From: CAG-533 sp022779465
Lineage (GTDB): Bacteria > Bacillota_I > Bacilli_A > RF39 > UBA660
Direction: 5' to 3'
DNA length: 64,000 nucleotides
Assembly (NCBI GenBank): GCA_022779465.1
Contig: JALFTB010000035.1
Location: 1-64,000 of the forward strand
In this document: positions 14,159-23,009 of the stretch, in pieces
Layout of the letters: each line of letters opens with the position of its first letter
Numbering within the stretch: position 1 is the stretch's first letter
Notes under the pieces: model-generated
Databases searched by the model: none
What the model was told of the DNA's origin: nothing
What the model saw: the letters and a program-made list of their open reading frames with translations, nothing else
Program-made: the position numbers and the translations under genes

Positions 14159-16966
14159 CTACTTTAGTTTATCAATTAGGTATTGGCCGGTATATGAATC
14201 TTTATTTTTGGCTACTTGTTCTGGAGTTCCAGTTGCGATTACTTTTCCACCATCATCACCACCATTTGGGCCTAAATCAACAATGTAGTCTGCACATTTA
14301 ATAACGTCTAAGTTGTGTTCAATTATTATAACTGTATCGCCATTATCTACTATTCTTTGAAGAATTACTAATAGTTTTTTGATATCGTCGGTATGTAGGC
14401 CGGTAGTTGGTTCGTCTAAAATAAAGACACTTTTTCCAGTTGGTTTCTTTTGTAATTCTTTTGCTAATTTTACTCTGGCTGCTTCTCCACCTGATAGAGT
14501 TGGAGCACTTTGACCTAATTTAATATATGATAAGCCGACATCAACCATTGTTTGTAATTTATTTTTAATTTTAGGGCTCGCATTAAAGAATTCTAAAGCT
14601 TCGGAAACTCTCATATCTAATACTTCAGATATGTTTTTACCTTTATATTTTACTTCTAGAGTTTCGGAATTGTATCTTGTTCCGTGGCATACGTCACATG
14701 GGACATAAACATCTGGTAAGAAGTGCATTTCTATTTTCTTTACGCCATCTCCCCAACATGCTTCACATCTTCCACCTTTAACATTAAATGAGAATCTTCC
14801 TTTATCATAACCTTTAATTTTTGATTCTTTCATTTCGGCAAATAAATCTCTGATGTCATCAAAAACTCCAACATAAGTGGCGGGATTACTTCTAGGGGTT
14901 CTTCCAATTGGATCTTGAGATATATCAACAACTTTATCGATATCATCAATACCTTTTATTTCTTTATGTTTGCCGGGAACTACCATAGTACCATATACTT
15001 TGCTTCTTAAGGCTTTTAAAAGTATTTCATTTACTAAAGTACTTTTACCGGAACCTGATACACCAGTTACTAATGTCATTGTTCCAAGAGGTATTTTTAC
15101 ATTAATATTTTTTAGGTTGTTTTCTTTGGCACCTTTTATTTCAATGTAATTTCCGTTGCCTTTTCGACGTTTTTTTGGCACTTCAATTTTTAGTTCTCCG
15201 CTTAAATATTTTCCGGTTAAACTATTTGGATTTTTCATTACTTCTTCTGGAGTTCCTTTAGCTACAATGTATCCTCCTTCTGACCCCGGACCCGGTCCGA
15301 CATCTACTAGGAAATCAGCAGCTCTCATTGTATCTTCATCGTGTTCTACTACGATTAGGGTATTACCAAGATCTCGCATTTCTTTTAAAGAGTTAATTAA
15401 TCTATCATTATCTTTTTGATGTAGTCCGATACTTGGTTCATCAAGAACGTATAAAACTCCGGTTAATTTACTACCTATTTGAGTAGCTAATCTTATTCTT
15501 TGAGATTCACCACCTGATAAGGTAGATGCTTCACGTGATAATGTTAAATAACCTAATCCAACGTTATTTAAGAAACTTAATCTATTTTTTATTTCTTTTA
15601 CAATTAGATTGCTTATTTGTTCTTGTTCCTTAGTTAGTTTTAGATTTTCCATAAATTCGGATAGTTCTTTAATTGAATAATTACAAACTTCAAAAATATT
15701 TTTATGATTTATTTTAACGGCAAGAACGTTGTCATTTAGTCTAGCTCCATGACATTTTGGACATGCTTGATCAACCATAAATGTTCCAAGCCAATCTCTT
15801 ATCCACTTACTATTGGTTTCTATATATCTTCTTTCATAGTTGTTAACTATTCCTTCATATGTATCTTTAACATATCTTTTGTTACCATTTTTACTTACAT
15901 ATTCATAGTCTAAAACTTTATTGGTTCCATATAGAATTATATTTAATTCTTCTTTAGCAAAATCTTTTATTTTTTTAGTTAAATCTATATTAAAGTAATC
16001 ACAAACTGTTTCTAATTGAGTTAATGCCATATTTTGATCAATGCTGAATCCTTTAATTCCACCTTCGAGGATGGTTTTATTTTTATCTGGTATTAGAAGA
16101 TCTAAACTTAAATGTTGTTTAATTCCTAAACCTTTACATTCGGGACAAGCACCATATGGAGCATTGAATGAGAATAGTCTTGGTTCTAATTCTGGTAGAG
16201 AGAAATTACATTCGGGACAAGCATAGTGTTCGCTCATGATAAATTCTTCACCATCGATAATATGAATTAATACTTTTCCATCAGCCATTTTTGTGCTTAT
16301 TTCGATAGCTTCAAAGATACGGCTTCTTTCATCTGGTGATACAACAATACGGTCGATTACAACATATATATTGTCTTTTTTATTTTTTTCTAATTTTATT
16401 TCTTCAGATAAGTCTCTTAATTCACCATTTACTCTAACTCTTGTAAAACCCTTTTTTCTTAAATCGTCAAATAAATCTTGATGAGTTCCTTTTTCACCAT
16501 GTACTACTGGAGATAGAATTTCAATTTTTGTACCTTCGCCTAATTCAAGAACTTTATTAACCATTTCTTCAATACTTTGACTTTTGATTGGTTTATGATG
16601 AATTGGACAATATGGTGTTCCAATTCTGGCAAATAATAATCTTAGATAATCATATATTTCTGTTACTGTTCCAACAGTTGATCTAGGATTGTTATTTGTT
16701 GTTTTTTGATCAATAGATATACTTGGGCTTAAACCTTCAATTGAATCTACATCTGGTTTATCAGAACCACCTAAAAATTGACGAGCGTATGCACTAAGTG
16801 ATTCAATGTATCTTCTTTCACCTTCGGCATATATAGTATCAAATGCTAAACTACTTTTGCCTGAACCTGATACTCCTGTCATTACAACTAATTTATTTTT
16901 AGGAATTTCCAAATCTATATTTTTTAAATTATTTTCTCTTGCACCTTTAATAATTATTTTATCCAT
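14159..16966 (-). CDS. uvrA: Excinuclease ABC subunit A
   Basis: UvrA is the damage-sensing ATPase of nucleotide excision repair. The 935-residue protein has two ABC modules: the first Walker A GVSGSGKSS near residue 31 and a second GVSGSGKST near 640. Both have LSGGE signatures (STLSGGESQRIRLATQI; APTLSGGEAARVKLAKEL) and Walker B with LDEPS/LDEPT. Zinc-binding cysteine pairs appear in CPECNFSLPELEPRLFSFNA followed by CPEC, and in CEACWGDG...CDVCHG. uvrB and uvrC are not in the window. Confidence 0.98.
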   Translation of the reverse strand: MDKIIIKGARENNLKNIDLEIPKNKLVVMTGVSGSGKSSLAFDTIYAEGERRYIESLSAYARQFLGGSDKPDVDSIEGLSPSISIDQKTTNNNPRSTVGTVTEIYDYLRLLFARIGTPYCPIHHKPIKSQSIEEMVNKVLELGEGTKIEILSPVVHGEKGTHQDLFDDLRKKGFTRVRVNGELRDLSEEIKLEKNKKDNIYVVIDRIVVSPDERSRIFEAIEISTKMADGKVLIHIIDGEEFIMSEHYACPECNFSLPELEPRLFSFNAPYGACPECKGLGIKQHLSLDLLIPDKNKTILEGGIKGFSIDQNMALTQLETVCDYFNIDLTKKIKDFAKEELNIILYGTNKVLDYEYVSKNGNKRYVKDTYEGIVNNYERRYIETNSKWIRDWLGTFMVDQACPKCHGARLNDNVLAVKINHKNIFEVCNYSIKELSEFMENLKLTKEQEQISNLIVKEIKNRLSFLNNVGLGYLTLSREASTLSGGESQRIRLATQIGSKLTGVLYVLDEPSIGLHQKDNDRLINSLKEMRDLGNTLIVVEHDEDTMRAADFLVDVGPGPGSEGGYIVAKGTPEEVMKNPNSLTGKYLSGELKIEVPKKRRKGNGNYIEIKGAKENNLKNINVKIPLGTMTLVTGVSGSGKSTLVNEILLKALRSKVYGTMVVPGKHKEIKGIDDIDKVVDISQDPIGRTPRSNPATYVGVFDDIRDLFAEMKESKIKGYDKGRFSFNVKGGRCEACWGDGVKKIEMHFLPDVYVPCDVCHGTRYNSETLEVKYKGKNISEVLDMRVSEALEFFNASPKIKNKLQTMVDVGLSYIKLGQSAPTLSGGEAARVKLAKELQKKPTGKSVFILDEPTTGLHTDDIKKLLVILQRIVDNGDTVIIIEHNLDVIKCADYIVDLGPNGGDDGGKVIATGTPEQVAKNKDSYTGQYLIDKLK

Positions 16967-16989
16967 GATTATTACTCCTTTGCATTAGT

Positions 16990-16999
16990 ATTTTACCAC
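16990..16999 (-). promoter_or_regulatory. Extended -10 upstream of uvrA
   Basis: TGGTAAAAT on the minus strand, an extended -10 element, lies about 20 bases before the uvrA ribosome binding site AAAGGAG. No good -35 is visible. Confidence 0.45.
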
Positions 17000-17016
17000 A
17001 GATTTTTAAAATTATA

Positions 17017-17042
17017 TAAAAAAAGAATGATTACTCATTCTT
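17017..17042 (-). terminator. Terminator of the OB-fold membrane protein gene
   Basis: An AAGAATGA/TCATTCTT stem with a 4-base loop and seven T on the minus strand lies at the stop codon. Confidence 0.8.
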
Positions 17043-17724
17043 AATTACCAAATACTATATATTCTGCATCTATTTCAGGTTCATTTCCATTAATTGCAGT
17101 ATATTCGCCATAAACTGTAATTAAATCACCTTTCATAAATCCTTGACTATAATCTTTGTCTCTAAAGTTTACTTGAATAATTTGTTCGGTACCATTTTCA
17201 AATAAATTAGCATTTAAACTAATTGTCATTTCATTTCCATAACCATCATCAATTCCACTTACGCTTACAACAGTTCCAATAATTTTAATTTTTTGATTTT
17301 TATAATCCTTTGGTACTCTTATTAAGTTTTCATAAGAAACTAACTTACAACTTGTTTTGTATTCTTCTTCATTTGATGTGTTAATCATGTATTTATCAAC
17401 AAAATAACCAGCAATTATAAATAATAAAAATACTAGTCCGAATACGATGGCAATTGTTAAACCAAAACTATTATTAGTTTGTCTTTTACGGCAATGTGGA
17501 CAGATTGTTAATCCTTTATCAAAATAATTATGACAATGAATGCACATTTGACCACTAACTACTGCTACTTCATTGGGATTCATTTCTGGTTTATCTTTTT
17601 CTAAATTTACAGTTTCATTTAATGAAATTGGTGTTTTTTCTTTTTTAGGAGCTGCTTTCTTTTTTGTTTCTTTTTTAGGTTCTCCTGATTTTTTTGTAAC
17701 TTTTTTCTTTTCTTCTTTTTCCAT
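17041..17724 (-). CDS. Zinc-ribbon membrane protein with C-terminal OB-like domain
   Basis: I start it at the ATG at 17724 (MEKEEKKKVTKK, 227 aa), preceded by AAAGGAG. Residues 1-45 are a charged Lys/Glu tail. A zinc ribbon follows at about 57-77 (CIHCHNYFDKGLTICPHC), then one membrane helix at about 85-108. The outer part (about 118-227) looks like a tRNA_anti-like OB domain (IKIIGTVVSVSGIDDG, GDLITVYGEYT). Similar proteins are common in Firmicutes, but their ligand is not known. It lies 69 bases downstream of the dihydrouridine synthase gene. Confidence 0.7.
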   Translation of the reverse strand: MEKEEKKKVTKKSGEPKKETKKKAAPKKEKTPISLNETVNLEKDKPEMNPNEVAVVSGQMCIHCHNYFDKGLTICPHCRKRQTNNSFGLTIAIVFGLVFLLFIIAGYFVDKYMINTSNEEEYKTSCKLVSYENLIRVPKDYKNQKIKIIGTVVSVSGIDDGYGNEMTISLNANLFENGTEQIIQVNFRDKDYSQGFMKGDLITVYGEYTAINGNEPEIDAEYIVFGN

Positions 17725-17793
17725 GAATAACACTCCTTTATTCCTGTTTAAATTATATTATATTTGAAAGAATAATTCAATTACTAATTTTAT

Positions 17794-18768
17794 TTATTCT
17801 AATGATGTTAAATAATCGTCGAGAATTTTAAAGACTTCTTCACTATTTTTAGTTTGGCATATTTCATTTTTAATACTCGCACTTTTTGGTAATCCTTTTA
17901 TATACCAAAGTGCATGGGTTCTTATTTCTAAGGTTGCTATTTTTTCATTTGATGATTCTAATAGTAATTTATAATGTCTTTTTAACATATTTATTTTTTC
18001 TTTAGGAGTTACTTCTTCTGGCAATTTACCACTTTCTAGATATTCGACACATTCTTTAATTAGCCAAGGATTTCCTAATACTCCTCTACCTATCATGACA
18101 GCATCACATCCTGTGTAATCAAGCATTTCTTTAGCTAAGTAGCAAGATGTAACGTCACCATTACCGATTACGGGTATATTAACTGCTTCTTTAACTTTTT
18201 TAATAATATTCCAATCTGCTTTACCGCTATAGCCTTGACTTCTAGTTCTACCATGAACGGTTATAGCTTTGGCGCCAGCTTTCTCTACTCTTTTAGCTAC
18301 TTCAACAGCATTAATATTGTTTTCATCCCAGCCACTTCTTATTTTGACTGTTACTGGTACAGAAACACTTTTTACAACTGCTGATACGATTTCTTCAATT
18401 AAATCTGGATTTTTTAGTAAAGCACTTCCTGCCTGGCTTTTTATTGCAACTTTTGGCACAGGACAACCCATATTTATATCAATAATATCTGGATGCATTT
18501 GTTCTTCGACAAGTTTAGCTGCGGCTACAAATGACTCGATGTCACTACCAAATATTTGCTGGGCAATTGGTCTTTCTTTTTCATCCATTTTTAGTAAATC
18601 TAAGGTTTTTTGATTGCCGAAAACAATAGCTTTATCAGAAACCATTTCGGCGTAAATTAGACCTGCTCCCATTTCTTTAATAATTTGTCTATAGGCAGTG
18701 TTACTAATACCAGCCATTGGAGCTAAAACTATTTGATTTTTAATTTCAACATTTCCTATTTTCCACAT
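17794..18768 (-). CDS. dusB: tRNA-dihydrouridine synthase
   Basis: This FMN/NADPH enzyme reduces uridine to dihydrouridine in tRNA. The 324-residue TIM-barrel protein begins with NQIVLAPMAGISNTAYR and has the catalytic cysteine in DINMGCPVPKV, VKIRSGW, the phosphate-binding ITVHGRTRSQGYSGKADW, and VIGNGDV with MIGRGVLGNPW. The C-terminal helical domain is complete. The form is the DusB type usual in Firmicutes. It overlaps the end of pduL by 13 bases. Confidence 0.95.
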   Translation of the reverse strand: MWKIGNVEIKNQIVLAPMAGISNTAYRQIIKEMGAGLIYAEMVSDKAIVFGNQKTLDLLKMDEKERPIAQQIFGSDIESFVAAAKLVEEQMHPDIIDINMGCPVPKVAIKSQAGSALLKNPDLIEEIVSAVVKSVSVPVTVKIRSGWDENNINAVEVAKRVEKAGAKAITVHGRTRSQGYSGKADWNIIKKVKEAVNIPVIGNGDVTSCYLAKEMLDYTGCDAVMIGRGVLGNPWLIKECVEYLESGKLPEEVTPKEKINMLKRHYKLLLESSNEKIATLEIRTHALWYIKGLPKSASIKNEICQTKNSEEVFKILDDYLTSLE

Positions 18769-19328
18769 TTTTTAAATTCTACCTCATCATTTTGATGTAA
18801 ATCAAATTCTACTTCTTCATCTGTATCAATGTGAATTTCAACATAAGCAGGATCTGATATTTTGATTAATGCATCAAATATTAATTTATCATTTTGATAA
18901 ATATTTACTATTTCTTTGTTGACTAAATCTAATTTTTTAGCTGTTTCTGGGTCCATATGAATGTGTCTTTCTGCTAGAATTAATCCACTATCTAGATTTA
19001 CTTCTCCACAAGGACCAACAAGAGTTATAGATAAACTGTTTTCTAAATCTCCACTTTGTCTTCTTGGAGGATTTACTCCAAAATAATCGGCTTCAGTTTG
19101 AGATATTTCTATTTGATTATATGGTCTTATAGGACCTACTACTCTTACATGATTTATTATTTTATCTCCTAATTTTAAATCAACTGTACTTGTACTAGCA
19201 AATTGACCTGGTTGATTTAAAGGATTTCTTTCTTCTAAATGATCTGTATTAAATAATTTTAAACATGTTTCTTTAGTTATATGAACATGTCTTTTACTTA
19301 CTCCAACTGGTATAATCATTTTTATCAC
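18756..19328 (-). CDS. pduL: Phosphate acyltransferase PduL
   Basis: PduL converts acyl-CoA and phosphate to acyl-phosphate and CoA, supplying acetyl-phosphate for ATP through acetate kinase. The 190-residue protein has both metal-binding segments: GVSKRHVHIT near the N-terminus and LAERHIHM in the second repeat, plus SGDLENSLSITLVGPCG. No N-terminal encapsulation peptide and no microcompartment shell genes are present, so it probably serves as the housekeeping phosphotransacetylase in place of Pta. It lies between the ABC exporter gene and the dus gene; the overlap with dus suggests cotranscription. Confidence 0.93.
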   Translation of the reverse strand: MIKMIIPVGVSKRHVHITKETCLKLFNTDHLEERNPLNQPGQFASTSTVDLKLGDKIINHVRVVGPIRPYNQIEISQTEADYFGVNPPRRQSGDLENSLSITLVGPCGEVNLDSGLILAERHIHMDPETAKKLDLVNKEIVNIYQNDKLIFDALIKISDPAYVEIHIDTDEEVEFDLHQNDEVEFKKCGK

Positions 19329-19353
19329 CCATTTGATTATAACATAATATTTC

Positions 19354-21222
19354 TTATCTTAAAATATCAGTTATTTTCTTTTTTGATGCAATTATTGATG
19401 GAATATAACCACTTATTTTACTTATAATAAAACTTACAATAAAGATGATAATTATTGTTTTAATATTTATGGTTATTAAAGAAGTTAATCCAATCTTTGC
19501 ATTTATAATAGGATTTATGATTTTTGAAAGTATATATAGATTTAATAATGAAATGATAGTTGAGATGAAACCTATTAAAATATTTTCAAATATAAAGATG
19601 CGTTTAATATCTTTATTTCTAGTTCCTAAGGTTTTTAAGATACCAATTTCTTGTTTTCTTTCAATCACTTCGATATATGACATAATATTCATCATAATTA
19701 TAGTAATAGTGAAAGCTGATATACTAAAGATTATTAAAACATAAGTTATTATTTTTATTATGCGGTTAATGATATCGGTTATTTCCTGAGCTTCATCAAC
19801 GATTTGATACTTATTTAACACTTTTTTTATTTTTTCTTTGCCTTCTCTAGTTTTAGGATATATTGAGATAGATTCTATTTTAGTGTTAATAAGTTCTGGG
19901 TTATACACAATTCCATTTTGAGAAGATAGATATTCATTATTACTTTTTACGATTGCAGTTATTTTTACTTCTAAAGAATTTATTAAAATTTTTTTGTTTA
20001 AATAATCGTTATAGTTGGTGCCATGAATGTTTAAAGAATTTTGTAATTCTTCATCTATCGAATTATTATTATCAAGTAAAAGCATTACTTCATTGTTATT
20101 TTGAGGATATGTTCCTTTTATTATTTTAAAGAGATTATTAGAAGGATTAGAGATTAATAAATTATTGTTTTCAGTCATTTTTGAATAAGAAATACCTAAA
20201 TATGTATTTTTATCTAATGATTTTAAAGTATCAATTAATTTATTATCGATGTTATTTTTTATTGTATATTTATTTATGTTTATTTCGGTTGTATTTTGAG
20301 TTTGATTTTTTAAATTATATTTATCATAGGAATATGAACTTATTATTAAAGGATAAGTATAATAATTGTTTTGATTTAGGTTGTTTATTTCTTTGTTTAA
20401 TCCTTGATTTATACTTAGAATTAAAGATAAGAAAAAAGTACTGATACTGAAAGCTAGTATTTTTAAAATATTTCGGCCCAATTTACTTTGAATGTTATTT
20501 ATACATATTTTGATTATTTCTTTGTATTTCAATTTTAGTTTATGAGGTTTTAGATGATAATTATAAATTTTATGACATGGATTATTGTCTGATTTGATTT
20601 TTCCATCTTTTATTTCAATTATTCTGGTAGCATATTTTTCAGCTAATTCTTGATTATGAGTTACTACTATGACTAATTTATGTTTGGATAAGTCTTTTAA
20701 AATTTTCATTATCTTTTCACTATTAAATGTATCTAAAGCTCCGGTTGGTTCATCTGCTAAAATAATTTTTGTATTAGTTAGAATCGTTCTGGCGATAGCA
20801 ACTCGTTGTTTTTCACCACCACTTAAGTATTTTACTTTTTTAGTTATTATTTTATCTATGTTTAATTTAGTAATTAACTTAGTTAATCTTTTAGAATATA
20901 TTTTTTTATTTGTTAACTTTAGTGGCAATTCTATATTGTCTTTTAGACTTAGATTTTTTATTAAATTATAATCTTGAAAGATATAGCTTATTATTTGATT
21001 GTGGTATTGCTGACTACTAATATTTTTAATGTTAGTTTTTCCTAAGTAAATATTTCCCGTAGTTGGCGTATCATTGTTGCCAATTAAATTTAATAAAGTA
21101 GTTTTTCCACTTCCTGATTGACCTAAAATACATACTAATTCATGAGGTCTAAAGTTTATAGTTATGTTATTTAATATTTTATTATTATTTATAGTTTTAG
21201 TTATATTGTCTATTCTTATCAT
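19354..21222 (-). CDS. MacB-type ABC exporter, ATPase and permease in one chain
   Basis: The first 220 residues form an ABC ATPase: Walker A GQSGSGKTTLL near residue 34, signature LSGGEKQRVAIARTI, Walker B ILADEPTGALD and the H-loop VVTHN. A membrane helix follows near 252-272, then a large outer domain (about 275-480) and three helices of an FtsX-like permease domain (about 490-622, with ERKQEIGILKTLGTRNKDI). Usually ATPase and permease of this class are separate in Firmicutes. The fusion suggests a homodimeric exporter of peptides, lipids or antimicrobials. No adjacent bacteriocin or two-component genes are seen. Confidence 0.87.
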   Translation of the reverse strand: MIRIDNITKTINNNKILNNITINFRPHELVCILGQSGSGKTTLLNLIGNNDTPTTGNIYLGKTNIKNISSQQYHNQIISYIFQDYNLIKNLSLKDNIELPLKLTNKKIYSKRLTKLITKLNIDKIITKKVKYLSGGEKQRVAIARTILTNTKIILADEPTGALDTFNSEKIMKILKDLSKHKLVIVVTHNQELAEKYATRIIEIKDGKIKSDNNPCHKIYNYHLKPHKLKLKYKEIIKICINNIQSKLGRNILKILAFSISTFFLSLILSINQGLNKEINNLNQNNYYTYPLIISSYSYDKYNLKNQTQNTTEININKYTIKNNIDNKLIDTLKSLDKNTYLGISYSKMTENNNLLISNPSNNLFKIIKGTYPQNNNEVMLLLDNNNSIDEELQNSLNIHGTNYNDYLNKKILINSLEVKITAIVKSNNEYLSSQNGIVYNPELINTKIESISIYPKTREGKEKIKKVLNKYQIVDEAQEITDIINRIIKIITYVLIIFSISAFTITIIMMNIMSYIEVIERKQEIGILKTLGTRNKDIKRIFIFENILIGFISTIISLLNLYILSKIINPIINAKIGLTSLITINIKTIIIIFIVSFIISKISGYIPSIIASKKKITDILR

Positions 21223-21269
21223 TTTACTTCCTTTAATAGTTATATTAACTAAAACTTTTTGATTTCCTT

Positions 21270-21297
21270 TAAAAAAAGATAACTTTTTTAGTTATCT
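21270..21297 (-). terminator. Terminator of the HAD-GtrA/pssA operon
   Basis: An AGATAACT/AGTTATCT stem with a 5-base loop and six T on the minus strand follows the stop of the phosphatidyltransferase gene. Confidence 0.85.
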
Positions 21298-21298
21298 T

Positions 21299-21928
21299 CT
21301 ATTTAAAAAATATTATTTTAGCAAGTACAGCAATTATAAGTAGTATTCCTAGAACTGATAAAACTACTTTACCTTTGTCATCTAATTTCTTTATTTTTAT
21401 TCTATAAATAAATGATATTCCTACTATTATAAAGAATATTGATGAAATTATAGGGAAATGTTCAAACTTATTAAAGAAACAAATTAGATAAACAATAGGA
21501 TAAATAATTGATATTGTTGTTATTGGAGCACCAATAAAATACCCTTTTTCACTTTTATTACAAATATCTAATGTGTTAAAGTAGGCAAGTCTTATCATTC
21601 CACATAGGGAATAGAAAATCATAGCTACCCAAGCTAGATAACAGTTTTTTGGTAAACATGTTACTGTTAATACTATTGGAAATACTCCAAATGAAATTAA
21701 ATCTGATAGTGAATCTAATTGAACTCCATAAACATTTTGTTCTTTAGTAGATTCTCTTCTTCTTGCTAATTTTCCATCAAATGCATCACAAATTCCAGAA
21801 AGAATTAAGCAAAAGATTGGTAATAATTTATTTCCATTAATGGCAAAAACAATTCCTAATAGTGCCATTGATGTTCCTGTCATTGTAAGAAAATCACAAT
21901 CACGATAGTATCCGATAATTTTTTTCAT
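21299..21928 (-). CDS. pssA: CDP-alcohol phosphatidyltransferase, probably phosphatidylserine synthase
   Basis: The 209-residue membrane protein carries the CDP-alcohol transferase signature CDAFDGKLAR, then G and D-x3-D in YGVQLDSLSD, with helices before and after. DLISFGVFP directly after the signature is typical of the type II PssA group, which joins CDP-diacylglycerol and serine. A phosphatidylglycerophosphate or other head-group synthase cannot be fully excluded. It follows the HAD-GtrA fusion gene by 11 bases, so the two probably act in the same lipid or lipid-linked glycan pathway. No psd gene is seen in the window. Confidence 0.85.
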   Translation of the reverse strand: MKKIIGYYRDCDFLTMTGTSMALLGIVFAINGNKLLPIFCLILSGICDAFDGKLARRRESTKEQNVYGVQLDSLSDLISFGVFPIVLTVTCLPKNCYLAWVAMIFYSLCGMIRLAYFNTLDICNKSEKGYFIGAPITTISIIYPIVYLICFFNKFEHFPIISSIFFIIVGISFIYRIKIKKLDDKGKVVLSVLGILLIIAVLAKIIFFK

Positions 21929-21939
21929 ATTTTCACTCC

Positions 21940-22935
21940 TTATTTTTTTCTAAATACAATTAATTTACTTATAATGTAATTAGCAATAACTATAATAAAT
22001 TGAACAAGTATTTTAGCTATTAATTCATCTATTTTCATGAATTTTACCATTAAAACTATTAGTCCGGTATCTAATAATAATGTTAATACTCTAGAACCTG
22101 TAAATGAGATGAATTCTTTAATTACGTTTTTATTTTTACTTCTAAAAACAAATAATCTGTTGGTGTAGTAAGCAAATAGTACTGCACAAATCCAAGATAA
22201 GATATTCGATGTTATTAAATCTAAATCCATGGCTTTTGAGCATAAGCCAAATGAGACAATACTTACTAGAGTTGTTAAACCGCCAACTATTAAATAATTC
22301 CATAGTTCTTCATTTTTGTGATAAATGTCCCAACACCAATTCCATAATCTAACAATAAAAATAGGTTTATATGTTTTATAATCATAAATTGTATTCTTCT
22401 TAATAAAATAACTTTTGTTGGCTAAGTCTAATAATGGTTTATCGTTTAAACTATCACTATACATTTCTTCAATAATAGCATCTTTATATAATTCTTTAAA
22501 TCTTTTTACTTTTTCTTCTTTATAATTATTTGGTTTATTAAAATGTCCAGTTTTTTTATCTACATCGGAAGCTATTAAATCTTTGACTTTTAATTCTTTA
22601 CAAATTGGATTTAATAGAAATTCTGGTGATGCAGATATAATTATGTCATTCTTATGATCTTTAATCATGTAGAAGCTTTTTAGTTTTGTTTTATGCTCTT
22701 TCCAGAAGTTTTTTACTTCTTTATCAATATCATCAATATAGTTTACAAAAGAAAAAATATATTCTTTTAATTCAGTAACTGTTATTAACTTTAATTTATA
22801 TTTTATAAATTTTAATCCGATTTTTGGTAACATCTTTTTAATTTTAGGATTCTTTTTAAGACAATATTTAAAAAAGTCTACAGATGAATCGCCATCATAA
22901 ATTGTGCCATCAAAATCATATAAATATAATTTCAT
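21940..22935 (-). CDS. HAD phosphatase fused to a GtrA membrane domain
   Basis: Residues 1-200 are a HAD superfamily IB phosphatase: motif I LYLYDFDGTIYDGDSS, motif II IISASPEF and motif III near DAIIEEMYSDSLNDKPLL. Residues about 215-331 are a GtrA-like domain with four membrane helices (YLIVGGLTTLVSIVSFGL, ILSWICAVLFAYYTNRLFVF). GtrA proteins move or use undecaprenyl-linked sugars. HAD-IB members act on small phosphorylated alcohols and lipid head groups. A fusion tethers the phosphatase to the membrane beside a lipid-linked substrate. The neighbour pssA supports a lipid role. The exact substrate is unknown. Confidence 0.85.
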   Translation of the reverse strand: MKLYLYDFDGTIYDGDSSVDFFKYCLKKNPKIKKMLPKIGLKFIKYKLKLITVTELKEYIFSFVNYIDDIDKEVKNFWKEHKTKLKSFYMIKDHKNDIIISASPEFLLNPICKELKVKDLIASDVDKKTGHFNKPNNYKEEKVKRFKELYKDAIIEEMYSDSLNDKPLLDLANKSYFIKKNTIYDYKTYKPIFIVRLWNWCWDIYHKNEELWNYLIVGGLTTLVSIVSFGLCSKAMDLDLITSNILSWICAVLFAYYTNRLFVFRSKNKNVIKEFISFTGSRVLTLLLDTGLIVLMVKFMKIDELIAKILVQFIIVIANYIISKLIVFRKK

Positions 22936-22959
22936 ACTTCATCACAATATTATTGTATC

Positions 22960-23009
22960 AAAAAAATCAGCTTTAATAAATAGAAAGCAATCTATTTAAG
23001 TGCTGATTT
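22960..23009 (-). terminator. Terminator of tagO
   Basis: A nested stem (AAATCAGC/GCTGATTT outside, AAATAG/CTATTT inside) begins at the tagO stop codon and runs into six or more T on the minus strand. Confidence 0.7.

Noticed and set aside
18756..21222. Bacteriocin or microcompartment island from the ABC exporter and PduL
   Set aside because: No peptide precursor, immunity gene, shell protein or regulator is present; base composition does not differ noticeably from neighbours.
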